Of a stretch of 64,000 nucleotides of DNA, positions 53,689 through 62,420 are shown in pieces. The first letter of the stretch is position 1; the number at the start of each line of letters is the position of its first letter. A program made the translations under genes and the position numbers. The DNA is taken from contig QOZR01000006.1 of NCBI GenBank assembly GCA_003576685.1, forward strand, positions 62,001-126,000, given 5' to 3'. The notes beneath the pieces are model-generated. The model was not told where the DNA came from. It searched no databases and worked only from the letters and a program-made list of their open reading frames with translations. This DNA comes from Virgifigura deserti (lineage in GTDB: Bacteria; Pseudomonadota; Alphaproteobacteria; Dongiales; Dongiaceae).

Positions 53689-54887
53689 CCCCTTCGCTGC
53701 CGGCAGAAATAAAGTGCCGCCGCGGCCGCGATCGTGGTCGCCGCCCCGAAGATCGGCACCGATGCCATCCAGGATCCCGCCTGCTCATAGATCTGGGCCA
53801 GCAGGACGGGTCCGATCAGCACGCCGATATTGCGTCCGGTCATCACCACCGCGAAGGCCTGCGGCCCCGCCCGCCGGCTGCCGAGAATCGCGCTCGGCAG
53901 CGCGAAGAGACAGCTCGGCGTGATCCCCGCCCCGATGCCGTAGACGACCAGCGAGGCGATGCCCGCCACGACTCCCGTCGTCAGCGGCGCCAGCCACCAT
54001 AGCGCGGCCTGCGACAGCAGCGCGCCCAGCAGCAGCGGCCCGAGCGGAACGCCGGCCCGCAGCGCGAGCCCGGTCAGCAGGTTCACAATCAACAGAATGA
54101 CGATCGGAAGCATATAACCGGCGATCGCCCAGACCTCCGAAAGGCCGTGCGCCTCCACCAGATATTGCGGCAGCCAGGTCATGTAGGCGAAATACTGGCT
54201 CGACCACAGCATGAAGATGCCCGCCGCAAGAATCAGCCCGATACGGTCGGCCGGCGACAAGGCCGCCGCTGCGCGATCCGATGCCGCGCCGCTCGGCCCT
54301 CCGCTGGGCCACGGCTCCAACCGGCCGACCCGCGTCAGGTGCCGGGTCCAGAGCGCCATGCCGACGGTGCCGAGCAGCCCCACCGCCCAGAGCCATTGCC
54401 AACCGCCGAACGCCAGCGCCGCCGGCGCGACCAGCGTGGCCGTCACCTGCCCGATCGGAATCCAGGCGGCGGTCAGGGCGGCGACCAGCGGAAGATTACG
54501 CGGGCTGGCGCTCAGATTGGCGAAAATCGGCCCGCAGATCGCGCAGATCGCGTAGGCGATGCCTTCGAGACTCCGCGTCGCCAGCATCACGCCGCCGTCG
54601 GGCGGGGCCAGAAGGGTCAGCAGATTGGCGCCGATCAGCAGGGTGAAGGCCAGATAGATGAACGGCGCCGCACCGTACCGCTGCATCAGCCCGCCGAGCG
54701 GCAACGACAGCAGAAGCCCGGCCGCGGCATAAACCGACATGAACGTTCCGGCTAGGAAATGATCATAGCCATAGAGCTGCAGCAGCGTCGGCAGAACCGG
54801 CGGCAGCTTGAATTGCTGATAGGCGACCAGCGCCGCCAGGCAGATGCCGAAGGCAACCACCGTCCAATCGGTGCGTACACAGCTCAT
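53670..54887 (-). CDS. MFS transporter
   Basis: A 405-residue major facilitator protein with about 12 transmembrane helices (VVAFGICLAALVAYQQF, FMSVYAAAGLLLSLPLGGLM, WQWLWAVGLLGTVGMALWTR, YMLPIVILLIVNLLTGLALR, VVAGIASLVVYGIGAGITPS). A central charged loop near 195-215 separates the two six-helix halves. SLPLGGLMQRYGAAPFIYLA matches the loop 2-3 signature. Substrate cannot be inferred. The 3' end overlaps the response regulator gene convergently. Confidence 0.9.
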   Translation of the reverse strand: MSCVRTDWTVVAFGICLAALVAYQQFKLPPVLPTLLQLYGYDHFLAGTFMSVYAAAGLLLSLPLGGLMQRYGAAPFIYLAFTLLIGANLLTLLAPPDGGVMLATRSLEGIAYAICAICGPIFANLSASPRNLPLVAALTAAWIPIGQVTATLVAPAALAFGGWQWLWAVGLLGTVGMALWTRHLTRVGRLEPWPSGGPSGAASDRAAAALSPADRIGLILAAGIFMLWSSQYFAYMTWLPQYLVEAHGLSEVWAIAGYMLPIVILLIVNLLTGLALRAGVPLGPLLLGALLSQAALWWLAPLTTGVVAGIASLVVYGIGAGITPSCLFALPSAILGSRRAGPQAFAVVMTGRNIGVLIGPVLLAQIYEQAGSWMASVPIFGAATTIAAAAALYFCRQRRGYGTSR

Positions 54888-55022
54888 CGGTAGTGTTTTG
54901 GTAACCCCCTGGCCCCAAGCTTGGTTGGACCGGACCCGGCTGTCGAGAAACTTCGGTTCCGCTGTAGAAGCCGCATCTATATCCTATTTCCAATCCGTGG
55001 GGCGGCAGAACGGGAGCGGTGG

Positions 55023-55856
55023 GTGCCTCGGACCAGTGATTTTTCCGTGCGCTTCTGGGGCGTGCGCGGCAGCATCGCCTGCCCGGGCATCGACTATGCG
55101 CGCTATGGCGGCAACACCTCCTGCGTCGAAGTGCGCTGCGGCGATCATCTCCTGATCTTCGACGGCGGAACCGGCCTGCGCCCGCTCGGCCTGCAGCTCA
55201 AGGACCGCGAGCCGCTGAACGCCGACCTGTTCTTTACCCACAGCCATTTCGATCATATCGCCGGCATTCCGTTCTTCGCGTCCCTGTTCAGCGCCTCCAA
55301 CCGGTTCCGCATGTGGGCCGGCCATCTGCGGCCGCAGCGCACGCTGCGCCAGGTGCTCTGCTCGATGATGATCGAGCCGCTGTTTCCCGTGCCGATCGAC
55401 ATCTTCGCCGCCCAGACCACCTATCACGATTTCGTGGCCGGCGAGACGCTCCGGCCCCATCCCGACGTGTCGCTGCGCACCGCTCCGCTCAACCATCCGA
55501 ACGGCGCGACCGGATACCGGATCGAGCATGGCGGCAAGGCCGTCTGCTACGTGACCGATACCGAACATGTCGTCGGCCAGCCCGATCAGAACATCCTGGG
55601 TCTGATCGCGGGCGCCGACATCGTGATCTATGACGGCACCTACACCGACGAGGAGTTCCCGCGCTTCGCCTCCTGGGGTCACTCCACGTGGCAGGAGGGC
55701 GTTCGTCTCGCCGATGCCGCCGGTGCCGGACGGCTCGTGATCTTCCACCATGATCCGTCGCATGACGACGCTTTCATGGACCGCGTCGCGGCCGAGGCCG
55801 AACGAGCGCGCCCCGGCACCATCGTCGCGCGCGAAGGGCTGACTCTGACTCCGTGA
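55023..55856 (+). CDS. MBL-fold metallo-hydrolase
   Basis: A 277-residue metallo-beta-lactamase fold hydrolase. FTHSHFDHIAGIPFFASLF gives HxHxDH; further metal ligands lie in TAPLNHPNGATGYRIE, YVTDTEH and VIFHHDPSHDD. SDFSVRFWGVRGSIACPG is the N-terminus of a subgroup often acting on phosphodiester or cyclic nucleotide substrates. The GTG at 55023 with GGGAGCGG upstream fits; a frame extension to 54921 has no similarity. The next gene is an adenylate cyclase, so cyclic-nucleotide hydrolysis is an attractive but unproven role. Confidence 0.88.
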   Translation: MPRTSDFSVRFWGVRGSIACPGIDYARYGGNTSCVEVRCGDHLLIFDGGTGLRPLGLQLKDREPLNADLFFTHSHFDHIAGIPFFASLFSASNRFRMWAGHLRPQRTLRQVLCSMMIEPLFPVPIDIFAAQTTYHDFVAGETLRPHPDVSLRTAPLNHPNGATGYRIEHGGKAVCYVTDTEHVVGQPDQNILGLIAGADIVIYDGTYTDEEFPRFASWGHSTWQEGVRLADAAGAGRLVIFHHDPSHDDAFMDRVAAEAERARPGTIVAREGLTLTP

Positions 55857-55924
55857 TAAGATCGACTGCGCGCCGCTCACCCGGAAATGAACGGCGCCGT
55901 CTCGATCCCGGCTTATAATGATCG

Positions 55925-55985
55925 CCCTCACCCCCACCCTCTCCCGCAAACGGGAGAGGGTGGCGCCGAAGGCGCCGGGTGAGGG
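55925..55985. repeat. Three-stem palindromic repeat before the cyclase gene
   Basis: Outer arms CCCTCACCC (55925-55933) and GGGTGAGGG (55977-55985) enclose two hairpins, CCCTCTCCCG/CGGGAGAGGG (55937-55960) and GGCGCC/GGCGCC (55962-55976). This cloverleaf-like layout is typical of dispersed repeats in alphaproteobacteria. The first possible cyclase start codon (55979) lies within it. Confidence 0.8.
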
Positions 55986-57340
55986 TCGCGCAACGGATCG
56001 AGGGAGGCCTGACGCTGAAGCGGGATACGGCCGCGGAGATGCTGCCCGCCCGGGTGCGCACGGCGATCCGGACGCAGGAGGATCAGACGGAACGGCTGAT
56101 CGGCTGGATCCAGCTCGCCGTGATGACGACCTTCGCCGTCCTCTATCTGATCTCGCCCAAGACCGATAGCGCGCACGACACCTTCCGGCCGGTGCCCTGG
56201 GTGCTCGGCCTGTATTTTCTCTTCACCGGCCTGCGCCTCGTCCTCGCCTATCGCATCAGCCTGCCGGGCTGGTTCCTGGTTCTGTCGGTCGCCATCGACA
56301 TGGGCCTGTTGTTCGCGCTGATCTGGAGCTTTCACCTGCAGTACGAGCAGCCGGCCTCCTTCTATCTGAAGGCGCCGACCTTGCTTTATGTCTTCATCTT
56401 CATCGCGCTACGGGCGCTTCGCTTCGAGGCGCGCTTCGTACTGACCGCCGGCTTGGTCGCCGCGGCCGGGTGGATGGCGCTGGTCGCCTATGTCGTGCTG
56501 GTCGAGCCGGACAACCCGATGATCACCCGCAACTATGTCGAATATCTGACCTCGAACTCGGTGCTGCTCGGCGCGGAGTTCGACAAGATCGTGTCGATCC
56601 TCCTGGTGACGGCAATTCTCGCGGTGGCGATCCGGCGCAGCCGTCGCCTGCTCGTCCGCTCGGTGACTGAGGGCATGGCGGCGCGCGAGCTCTCGCGCTT
56701 CTTCGCGCCCGAGGTCGCGCAGAAGATCGCGCGCGCCGATCAACAGGTCCGGGCCGGCGCCGGCGAGGCGCGCGACGCCGCGATCCTCAATCTCGATCTG
56801 CGCGGCTTCACCAAGCTGGCCGAGACTCTGCCGCCGGATGCGGTGGTGGCGACCCTCGGCGCCTATCAGGCGCGCATGTTGCCGATCATCCGGCGTCATG
56901 GCGGCAGCATCGACAAGTTCCTCGGCGACGGCATCATGGCGACCTTCGGTGCCGCCGCGCCAAGCGAGAGCTATGCCGCCGATGGGCTCCGGGCGATGGA
57001 CGCGCTGATGGCGGAGGCGGCGGCCTGGGCGGCGGAGCGCGCCGCCGCCGGCGAGCCATCGGTGCCGGTGAACGGCGCGCTGGCCACGGGCCGCATCGTT
57101 TTCGGCGCCGTCGGCGACCCGTCCCGTCTGGAATATACGGTGATCGGCAACGCGGTGAACCTCTCGGCCAAGCTCGAGAAGCACAATAAGGCACTCGGCC
57201 TCCGCGCAGTCACCACCGCCGCAGCCTACGAGCTGGCGCTGGCCCAAGGCTACGCGCCACCGTCGCCGCGCGAACGGTTGCCGGGGCAGACGGTCGACGG
57301 CATCGGCGAACCAATCGACCTCTTAGTGCTGGCACGCTGA
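55979..57340 (+). CDS. Membrane-bound class III adenylate/guanylate cyclase
   Basis: A 453-residue protein with about six N-terminal transmembrane helices (LAVMTTFAVLYLISP, VLGLYFLFTGLRLVLAYRI, WFLVLSVAIDMGLLFALIW, LLYVFIFIALRALRF, FVLTAGLVAAAGWMALVAYV, IVSILLVTAILAVAIRRSR) and a C-terminal cyclase domain. Metal-binding aspartates are Asp273 (LNLDLRGFTKL) and Asp317 (FLGDGIMATFG). The catalytic N-x3-R appears as AVNLSAKLE, with Lys replacing Arg. The GTG start at 55979 lies in the repeat; an ATG at 56039 is a plausible alternative. Likely makes cAMP at the inner membrane. Confidence 0.9.
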   Translation: MRVAQRIEGGLTLKRDTAAEMLPARVRTAIRTQEDQTERLIGWIQLAVMTTFAVLYLISPKTDSAHDTFRPVPWVLGLYFLFTGLRLVLAYRISLPGWFLVLSVAIDMGLLFALIWSFHLQYEQPASFYLKAPTLLYVFIFIALRALRFEARFVLTAGLVAAAGWMALVAYVVLVEPDNPMITRNYVEYLTSNSVLLGAEFDKIVSILLVTAILAVAIRRSRRLLVRSVTEGMAARELSRFFAPEVAQKIARADQQVRAGAGEARDAAILNLDLRGFTKLAETLPPDAVVATLGAYQARMLPIIRRHGGSIDKFLGDGIMATFGAAAPSESYAADGLRAMDALMAEAAAWAAERAAAGEPSVPVNGALATGRIVFGAVGDPSRLEYTVIGNAVNLSAKLEKHNKALGLRAVTTAAAYELALAQGYAPPSPRERLPGQTVDGIGEPIDLLVLAR

Positions 57341-57377
57341 ACCGTCGTTGCTCGCTGCCAGCGGCCCTGCAGTCCGA

Positions 57378-57959
57378 TTATACGGCCTTTCGCCGGCCGA
57401 GGAACGCGATGCCGACGAGACCAGCAGCCAGAAGCATAAGAGACGGCGGTCCGGGCACGGGCGTCGGCCCCGAAACGAGGTGCCATTCGCCCTCCACGGG
57501 ACAGGGTTCGAACCAGCAGCCAAGCTCCGCGTTGTCCGAACCATATTCGCCACTCCAAAGCCCGGATGGCTGCGAGTCGAGGAAAATCGCCTCCGTACCA
57601 TCCAGCCACACGGCAGCGAAACTCCCCGTCATCGATGTACCGGCAAATTGCAGATCAAGATGGATTAGAAGCGTATACGGGAAGGCCGGATCGTCGGGGC
57701 AGATGGAAACCGGGTTTCCATCCGCGGCAAACCCAAGCAAATCGTTCACGAAGCAGGCCAGCATCGGCTCCGTGCCCGGCGTCCGAAAGAAGCCGGCTTG
57801 ATAAATGGAGTCGCTGATCTCCATGCTCAGCGTGATGCCGTCGAAGTCGCCGCCGGGGTCGCTGACCGTGTAATCGGTGGTGGTGAACTCGTAGATCACG
57901 CTCGCTTGCACTGGCCCGGCCAGAAACAGGAAAACAAGCGCCGTCAGCAACTTTGACAT
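57378..57959 (-). CDS. PEP-CTERM-like exported protein
   Basis: A 193-residue secreted protein. A signal peptide (MSKLLTALVFLFLAGPVQAS) precedes a soluble domain of mostly beta character with several cysteines (ACFVNDLLG, SICPDDP, GCWFEPCPVE). The C-terminus has the three-part sorting signal TPVPGPPSLMLLAAGLVGIA then GRRKAV: short Pro-rich motif, hydrophobic helix and basic end, as in PEP-CTERM/VPxxP-type proteins processed by exosortase. No exosortase gene is in the window. The middle domain is not recognised. It is convergent with the cyclase. Confidence 0.85.
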   Translation of the reverse strand: MSKLLTALVFLFLAGPVQASVIYEFTTTDYTVSDPGGDFDGITLSMEISDSIYQAGFFRTPGTEPMLACFVNDLLGFAADGNPVSICPDDPAFPYTLLIHLDLQFAGTSMTGSFAAVWLDGTEAIFLDSQPSGLWSGEYGSDNAELGCWFEPCPVEGEWHLVSGPTPVPGPPSLMLLAAGLVGIAFLGRRKAV

Positions 57960-58184
57960 ATCGTCCTCCCGGTACGCGCCCCGAGAGAGCGATGCAGATA
58001 TTGTGCCGAAACTGCAATGTTCGCAGGAATCAGCCTCTTAAGTGCGGCCTTGAGACTGCCTCTGGCTCGAGCGTTAAGAAACCTTAACAGAATGGAATGG
58101 TGCAGCAGCAATTGTTCCACACCCGACACGGACTATGTCGCTTCCGACTTTGCTCTTCAGAATCCCTCTGCCGAGTTCTGTTCC

Positions 58185-59375
58185 CTACCGATACGGGTCC
58201 GCCGCGTCGCGCAGGCCGTCGCCGACGAAGTTGAAGGCCAGCACCACGATCAGCACTGGCAGCACGGGGAGCATCAGCCACGGGTAGAGCGCGACGACGT
58301 TGATGTTCTGCGCCTCGCCCAGCAGCACCCCCCAGCTCGTGATCGGCGGTCTTAGCCCCAGGCCCAGGAAGCTCAGCGCGGTCTCGCCGAGAATCATGCT
58401 CGGCACCGCCAGCGTGACCGAGGCGATCAGATGGCTGGTGAAGCCCGGCAGCAGATGCCGGCCGATGATACGCCGCGGCCGCGCGCCCATGAGCCGGGCG
58501 GCGAGGCAGTAATCCTCCTCGCGCAGCGCCAGCAGCTTCGAGCGGACGGCGCGGGCGAGTCCCGTCCAGTCAAGCAGGCCCAGGATTATTGTGATGCCGA
58601 AATAGATCAGCAGCGGGCTCCAGGTTACCGGCAGGATCGCCGACAGGGCCAGCCATAGCGGCACGTTCGGGACCGACCGGAAGATCTCGATCACCCGCTG
58701 GCTCAGATTGTCGACCCAGCCGCCGTAATAACCGGCGAGGCCGCCGATCACCACGCCGAGGATAAAAGTCACCGCGACGCCCAGCAGCCCGATGGTTAGC
58801 GAGATCCGGGCGCCATAGAGGATCCGCGAGAGCATGTCGCGGCCCAGCCTGTCGGTGCCGAGCAGGAACAGGGTGCCGCCCTGCGCCGGGCAGGCCAGAT
58901 GGAAACGGCTCTCGAACAGCCCCCAGAACTCGTAGGCGTCGCCGGTGCAGAAGAAGCGGATTGGCTGGACCTGCGCCGGGTCCGGCGTGTATTCGCGCTT
59001 CAGGTTCTCCATGTTCAGCCGATAGCGATAGCCATAGACGAACGGCCCGACGAACTCGCCCTTGTGGAACAGATGGAGTTGCTGCGGCGGGGCGAAGATG
59101 AACTCGATATTGCGCGTGTGCAGGTCGTAGGGCGCGAGGACCTCGCTGATCAGGATCGAGGCGTACATCGCCAGCAGGATGACGCCGGAGACGACGGCGA
59201 CCCGGTGGCGGCGGAACCGCCACCACATGATCCGCCATTGCGACGCCATGTAATAGCGCTCCTGCTCGGGTGAGAGCTGCTCGGTCACGCCCGGGTCGAA
59301 CGGCTCGTCGGAGGCCCAGTGCGGGATCGGCTCCCGTGCCGGCTGGCTGATCGAGACGTCCGAGGGTCCCATCAC
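58185..59375 (-). CDS. Peptide-type ABC transporter permease (OppC-like)
   Basis: A 396-residue inner-membrane permease. After a cytoplasmic N-terminus and first helix (VAVVSGVILLAMYASILISE) comes an unusual periplasmic stretch of about 110 residues (FAPPQQLHLFHKGEFVGPFV and on) before GTDRLGRDMLSRILYGARIS starts the transmembrane core. The EAA-type loop is AARLMGARPRRIIGRHLLPG, which contacts the ATPase. The GTG at 59375 or ATG at 59372 overlaps the oppB-like stop. It is the last gene of the operon. Confidence 0.93.
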   Translation of the reverse strand: MMGPSDVSISQPAREPIPHWASDEPFDPGVTEQLSPEQERYYMASQWRIMWWRFRRHRVAVVSGVILLAMYASILISEVLAPYDLHTRNIEFIFAPPQQLHLFHKGEFVGPFVYGYRYRLNMENLKREYTPDPAQVQPIRFFCTGDAYEFWGLFESRFHLACPAQGGTLFLLGTDRLGRDMLSRILYGARISLTIGLLGVAVTFILGVVIGGLAGYYGGWVDNLSQRVIEIFRSVPNVPLWLALSAILPVTWSPLLIYFGITIILGLLDWTGLARAVRSKLLALREEDYCLAARLMGARPRRIIGRHLLPGFTSHLIASVTLAVPSMILGETALSFLGLGLRPPITSWGVLLGEAQNINVVALYPWLMLPVLPVLIVVLAFNFVGDGLRDAADPYR

Positions 59376-60370
59376 CGTCCTGCCCCGCCGCCCAGCCGGA
59401 TCCGCGGGTCGAGCACCGCCAAGGCCAGATCCGACAGGAAGACCCCGGCCACCGTCAGCAACGCCAGGAACATCAGGAACGACCCGGCGAGGTACATGTC
59501 CTGGCTCCGCAGTGCGTCGAGCAGCATCGGACCCGTCGTCGGCAGCGACAGCACCACCGACACGATCACCGCGCCGGACACCACCTCGGGCAGCAAAGTG
59601 CCGATGTCGGCGACGAACGGGTTGAGCGCCACCCGCAGCGGATATTTGACGAGAAGCCGCCCCGGCGGCAGGCCCTTCGCCCGGCCGGTCACGACATATT
59701 GCTTCTGCAGCTCGTCCAGCAGGTTGGCGCGCAGCCGGCGGATCATGCCGGCTGTGCCGGCGGTGCCGATCACGATCACCGGGATCCAGAGATGCTCCAG
59801 CACCGACCAGGCCTTCGCCCAGCTCCAGGGCGCGTCGATATAGACCGGGTCCATCAGCCCGCCGATCGAGATGCCGAAATAGACGTTGGCGAAATAGAGC
59901 AGCACCAGCGCCAGCAGGAAGCTCGGCGTCGCCAGCCCGAGATATCCCAGGAAGGTCAGGCCGTAGTCGCCGAGGCTGTATTGATGGGTCGCCGAGTAGA
60001 TGCCGATCGGGAACGATACGATCCAGATGAAGGCGATCGTCGCGGCCGAGACGATGATGGTGAGCAGCAGCCGGTCGCCGACCACCTCGTTCACCGGCAG
60101 GCCATATTCAAAGGAATAGCCCATGTCGCCCTGCAGCAGGGCGGCGATCCACCGGATATATTGGATATGTAACGGCTGATCGAGGCCGTACTGAGCCCGC
60201 AGATACGCGATCTTCCCCGGGTCCACCGCCTCGCCCTGGCTCTGCAGCTCGGCCATATAGGTCGAAAGATAATCGCCCGGCGGCGCCTGGATGATCAGGA
60301 AAATCAAAGCACTGATCACCAACAGCGTCGGGATCATGATGAACAGCCGATGCATCACGTAGCCGAACAT
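59372..60370 (-). CDS. Peptide-type ABC transporter permease (OppB-like)
   Basis: A 332-residue inner-membrane permease with six helices. MFGYVMHRLFIMIPTLLVIS is the characteristic N-terminus of OppB/DppB proteins and fixes the start at 60370; the longer open frame is arginine-rich and unrelated. YGLDQPLHIQYIRWIAALLQ and GDMGYSFEYGLPVNEVV are typical, and the EAA loop is in GRAKGLPPGRLLVKYPLRVA. It lies 55 bases after the binding-protein gene and overlaps the OppC-like gene. Confidence 0.94.
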   Translation of the reverse strand: MFGYVMHRLFIMIPTLLVISALIFLIIQAPPGDYLSTYMAELQSQGEAVDPGKIAYLRAQYGLDQPLHIQYIRWIAALLQGDMGYSFEYGLPVNEVVGDRLLLTIIVSAATIAFIWIVSFPIGIYSATHQYSLGDYGLTFLGYLGLATPSFLLALVLLYFANVYFGISIGGLMDPVYIDAPWSWAKAWSVLEHLWIPVIVIGTAGTAGMIRRLRANLLDELQKQYVVTGRAKGLPPGRLLVKYPLRVALNPFVADIGTLLPEVVSGAVIVSVVLSLPTTGPMLLDALRSQDMYLAGSFLMFLALLTVAGVFLSDLALAVLDPRIRLGGGAGR

Positions 60371-60425
60371 CGCGTGCGGTCCTCTCCCGATCAGGCGCTG
60401 CCCGACGCCGCGCTCATGTTCATGC

Positions 60426-62420
60426 TCATGGCGTCGACGCCGTCGCCGTCTGGTCCGGCGCCGCGAACCAGAAACTGTCCGGCTTGTACATCCCGAAATG
60501 CGCTCCCGGGTCCCAGCTATAGATCGCCGTCTCCGGCACGTTGCGCAGTTGGTTGTTGATGACGACGGGCTGCGGCACGCCGGCGACCGTGCCGATGGTG
60601 AAGACCTGCTCGGCCTGGATGCGCAGCATCTCGTCCCAGATCGCGGCGCGCTCGGTCTTGCTCTTGGCATCGCGCCAGGCCTCCAGAAGCGCCATCAGCC
60701 TGATCGCCTCGGGCATGTCGACCGGCTCGCCGGCCTCGCCGCCGGTTTCGATATACTGCCCCCATTTCGGCCACTGCAGCTGCTGCTGGCTGGTCGGCGC
60801 CAGTTCCCGCGGCGCCATGTCCGGCATCGGCAGGCCGTTCTCGAGGCCCGACCAGACCGACATGACGGTCTCGCCGGCGAAGATGCGGTTGCGGAACACC
60901 TCGCGCTGCGACGGCTTGGTATAGAGCCGGATGCCGACCTCGCGCCAGCTGTCGCGGATCAGCTCCAGCACGTCCGCCTCTTCCGTGACCAGACCCGCCG
61001 TCTCGACGATGATGTCGAGCGGCCGCCCGTCCGGCATCAGGCGGATGCCGTCGTCGTCGCGCGCGGTCAGACCGATCCCGTCGAGCAGCGCGTTAGCCCG
61101 CTCGAGGTTGAACTCCGCCCAGGCGGTCCGGTATTCCCGCCGGTATAGCGGGCTCTGCTCCAGAACGGTATTCCCCCCTTCCTTCGCCAGGCCGTAATAG
61201 ATCACCTGGTTGATCTCGCGCCGGTTGATGGCCAGCGACAGCGCCCGCCGGAACCGTACGTCGCGAAGCAGCGCCCGCCACTGTGGGTTGTTCACGTTCA
61301 GGTTGGGATAGAGCGCGAGCTGCGAACCGGTCGCGCTGTCCCACAGCCGGACCTCGTAATCGCCGCGTTCCTCCCCCTCCTTCAGGAAGGTGTAGTTGTC
61401 GAACTGCAGTTCCCGCGCCTGCAGATCGGCCTCGCCGGCCCCTGTCTTTGCCGGGATGATACCGGAGTCGACTATCTGGAAAATGACTTTGTCGATATAG
61501 GGGAGCTGCCGCCCCTCGGGATCGACGCGGTGGTAATAGGGGTTGCGGGCGAAGACGAAGCGCTGGGAGGGCGGTTTCGTCGTCAGCATCCACGGCTCGA
61601 GCGTCGGCAGCTCCGGATTGTTGTTCTTGTAGAGGCCGTCCTTCTTGTTGTGCAGCGCCGCCCAGTTGCGCTGGCTCGTGGCAGCCACTTTCTTCGCCAG
61701 CGCCTCCGGGTCGGCATAGTCGGCATGGAGCGTCTTGAGGTAACGGCTCGGCGCGAAGATATAGAGTGGGCTGGCGCCGGCCAGCGCCGGCAGGAAGTCG
61801 GGGTTCGGCTGCGACCAGCTATAGCGGACGGTTGTCTCGTCGATGATCTCCACTTTGGGCGGCTCCCCGTCGACCAGCAGAAGCTGCGGCGGGCCCATTG
61901 GCGACAGCGCCTCGTTGTTCGCCATATCTTCCCAGTAATAGCGGAAGTCCTCGGTAGTGAAGGGAGCGCCGTCCGACCATTTGTGGCCCGGCCGCAGATG
62001 GAAGGTGAAGATGCGCCCCTCTTCCACCTCGAAGCTTTCGAGGATGTCGGCGACGAGGGTCAGGTCGGGCTCATAGGCGACGAGGCGGGCATAGCCATAG
62101 ACCACCATCATCTTGGTGTCCTTGGCCGATCCCATCAGCATGGTCATGGTCCCGCCGTGCCGCCCCAGCGACTGCCCTGGCCAGTCCATCGCCGCGACCG
62201 CGGGCGGGTTCGGCAGCCGCTTCTCGATCGACAGCAGCGCGCCTCCGGCGACCTGCGTCGCCAGCATCGGCGGCTCGATGAACCGCTCCGGAACCTCGAT
62301 CGGCCGCTCGACGACCTGTGCGTTCGACGGCGGCGCGAGTCCCCCGAGGGATAGCAGAGCGAGGGACAGCAGGGCGAGCATTGTCGCGGCCCGGACGAAG
62401 GCTGCGGCTATGCGCCTCAC
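60426..62420 (-). CDS. ABC transporter substrate-binding protein (SBP family 5)
   Basis: A 664-residue periplasmic binding protein of the peptide/nickel/opine class. The signal peptide is [20 protein letters not shown] with cleavage near PSNAQ. Family 5 motifs are [40 protein letters not shown] and [13 protein letters not shown]. It is longer than most family members (about 500-550) because of added N- and C-terminal segments. The GTG at 62420 overlaps the ATPase stop. The ligand cannot be predicted; peptides or sugar-conjugates are possible. Confidence 0.92.
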   Translation of the reverse strand: MRRIAAAFVRAATMLALLSLALLSLGGLAPPSNAQVVERPIEVPERFIEPPMLATQVAGGALLSIEKRLPNPPAVAAMDWPGQSLGRHGGTMTMLMGSAKDTKMMVVYGYARLVAYEPDLTLVADILESFEVEEGRIFTFHLRPGHKWSDGAPFTTEDFRYYWEDMANNEALSPMGPPQLLLVDGEPPKVEIIDETTVRYSWSQPNPDFLPALAGASPLYIFAPSRYLKTLHADYADPEALAKKVAATSQRNWAALHNKKDGLYKNNNPELPTLEPWMLTTKPPSQRFVFARNPYYHRVDPEGRQLPYIDKVIFQIVDSGIIPAKTGAGEADLQARELQFDNYTFLKEGEERGDYEVRLWDSATGSQLALYPNLNVNNPQWRALLRDVRFRRALSLAINRREINQVIYYGLAKEGGNTVLEQSPLYRREYRTAWAEFNLERANALLDGIGLTARDDDGIRLMPDGRPLDIIVETAGLVTEEADVLELIRDSWREVGIRLYTKPSQREVFRNRIFAGETVMSVWSGLENGLPMPDMAPRELAPTSQQQLQWPKWGQYIETGGEAGEPVDMPEAIRLMALLEAWRDAKSKTERAAIWDEMLRIQAEQVFTIGTVAGVPQPVVINNQLRNVPETAIYSWDPGAHFGMYKPDSFWFAAPDQTATASTP

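Noticed and set aside
57500..57520. GGTTCGAA sequence resembling a tRNA T-arm
   Set aside because: It lies within the coding sequence of the PEP-CTERM-like protein and no acceptor stem or anticodon arm surrounds it.
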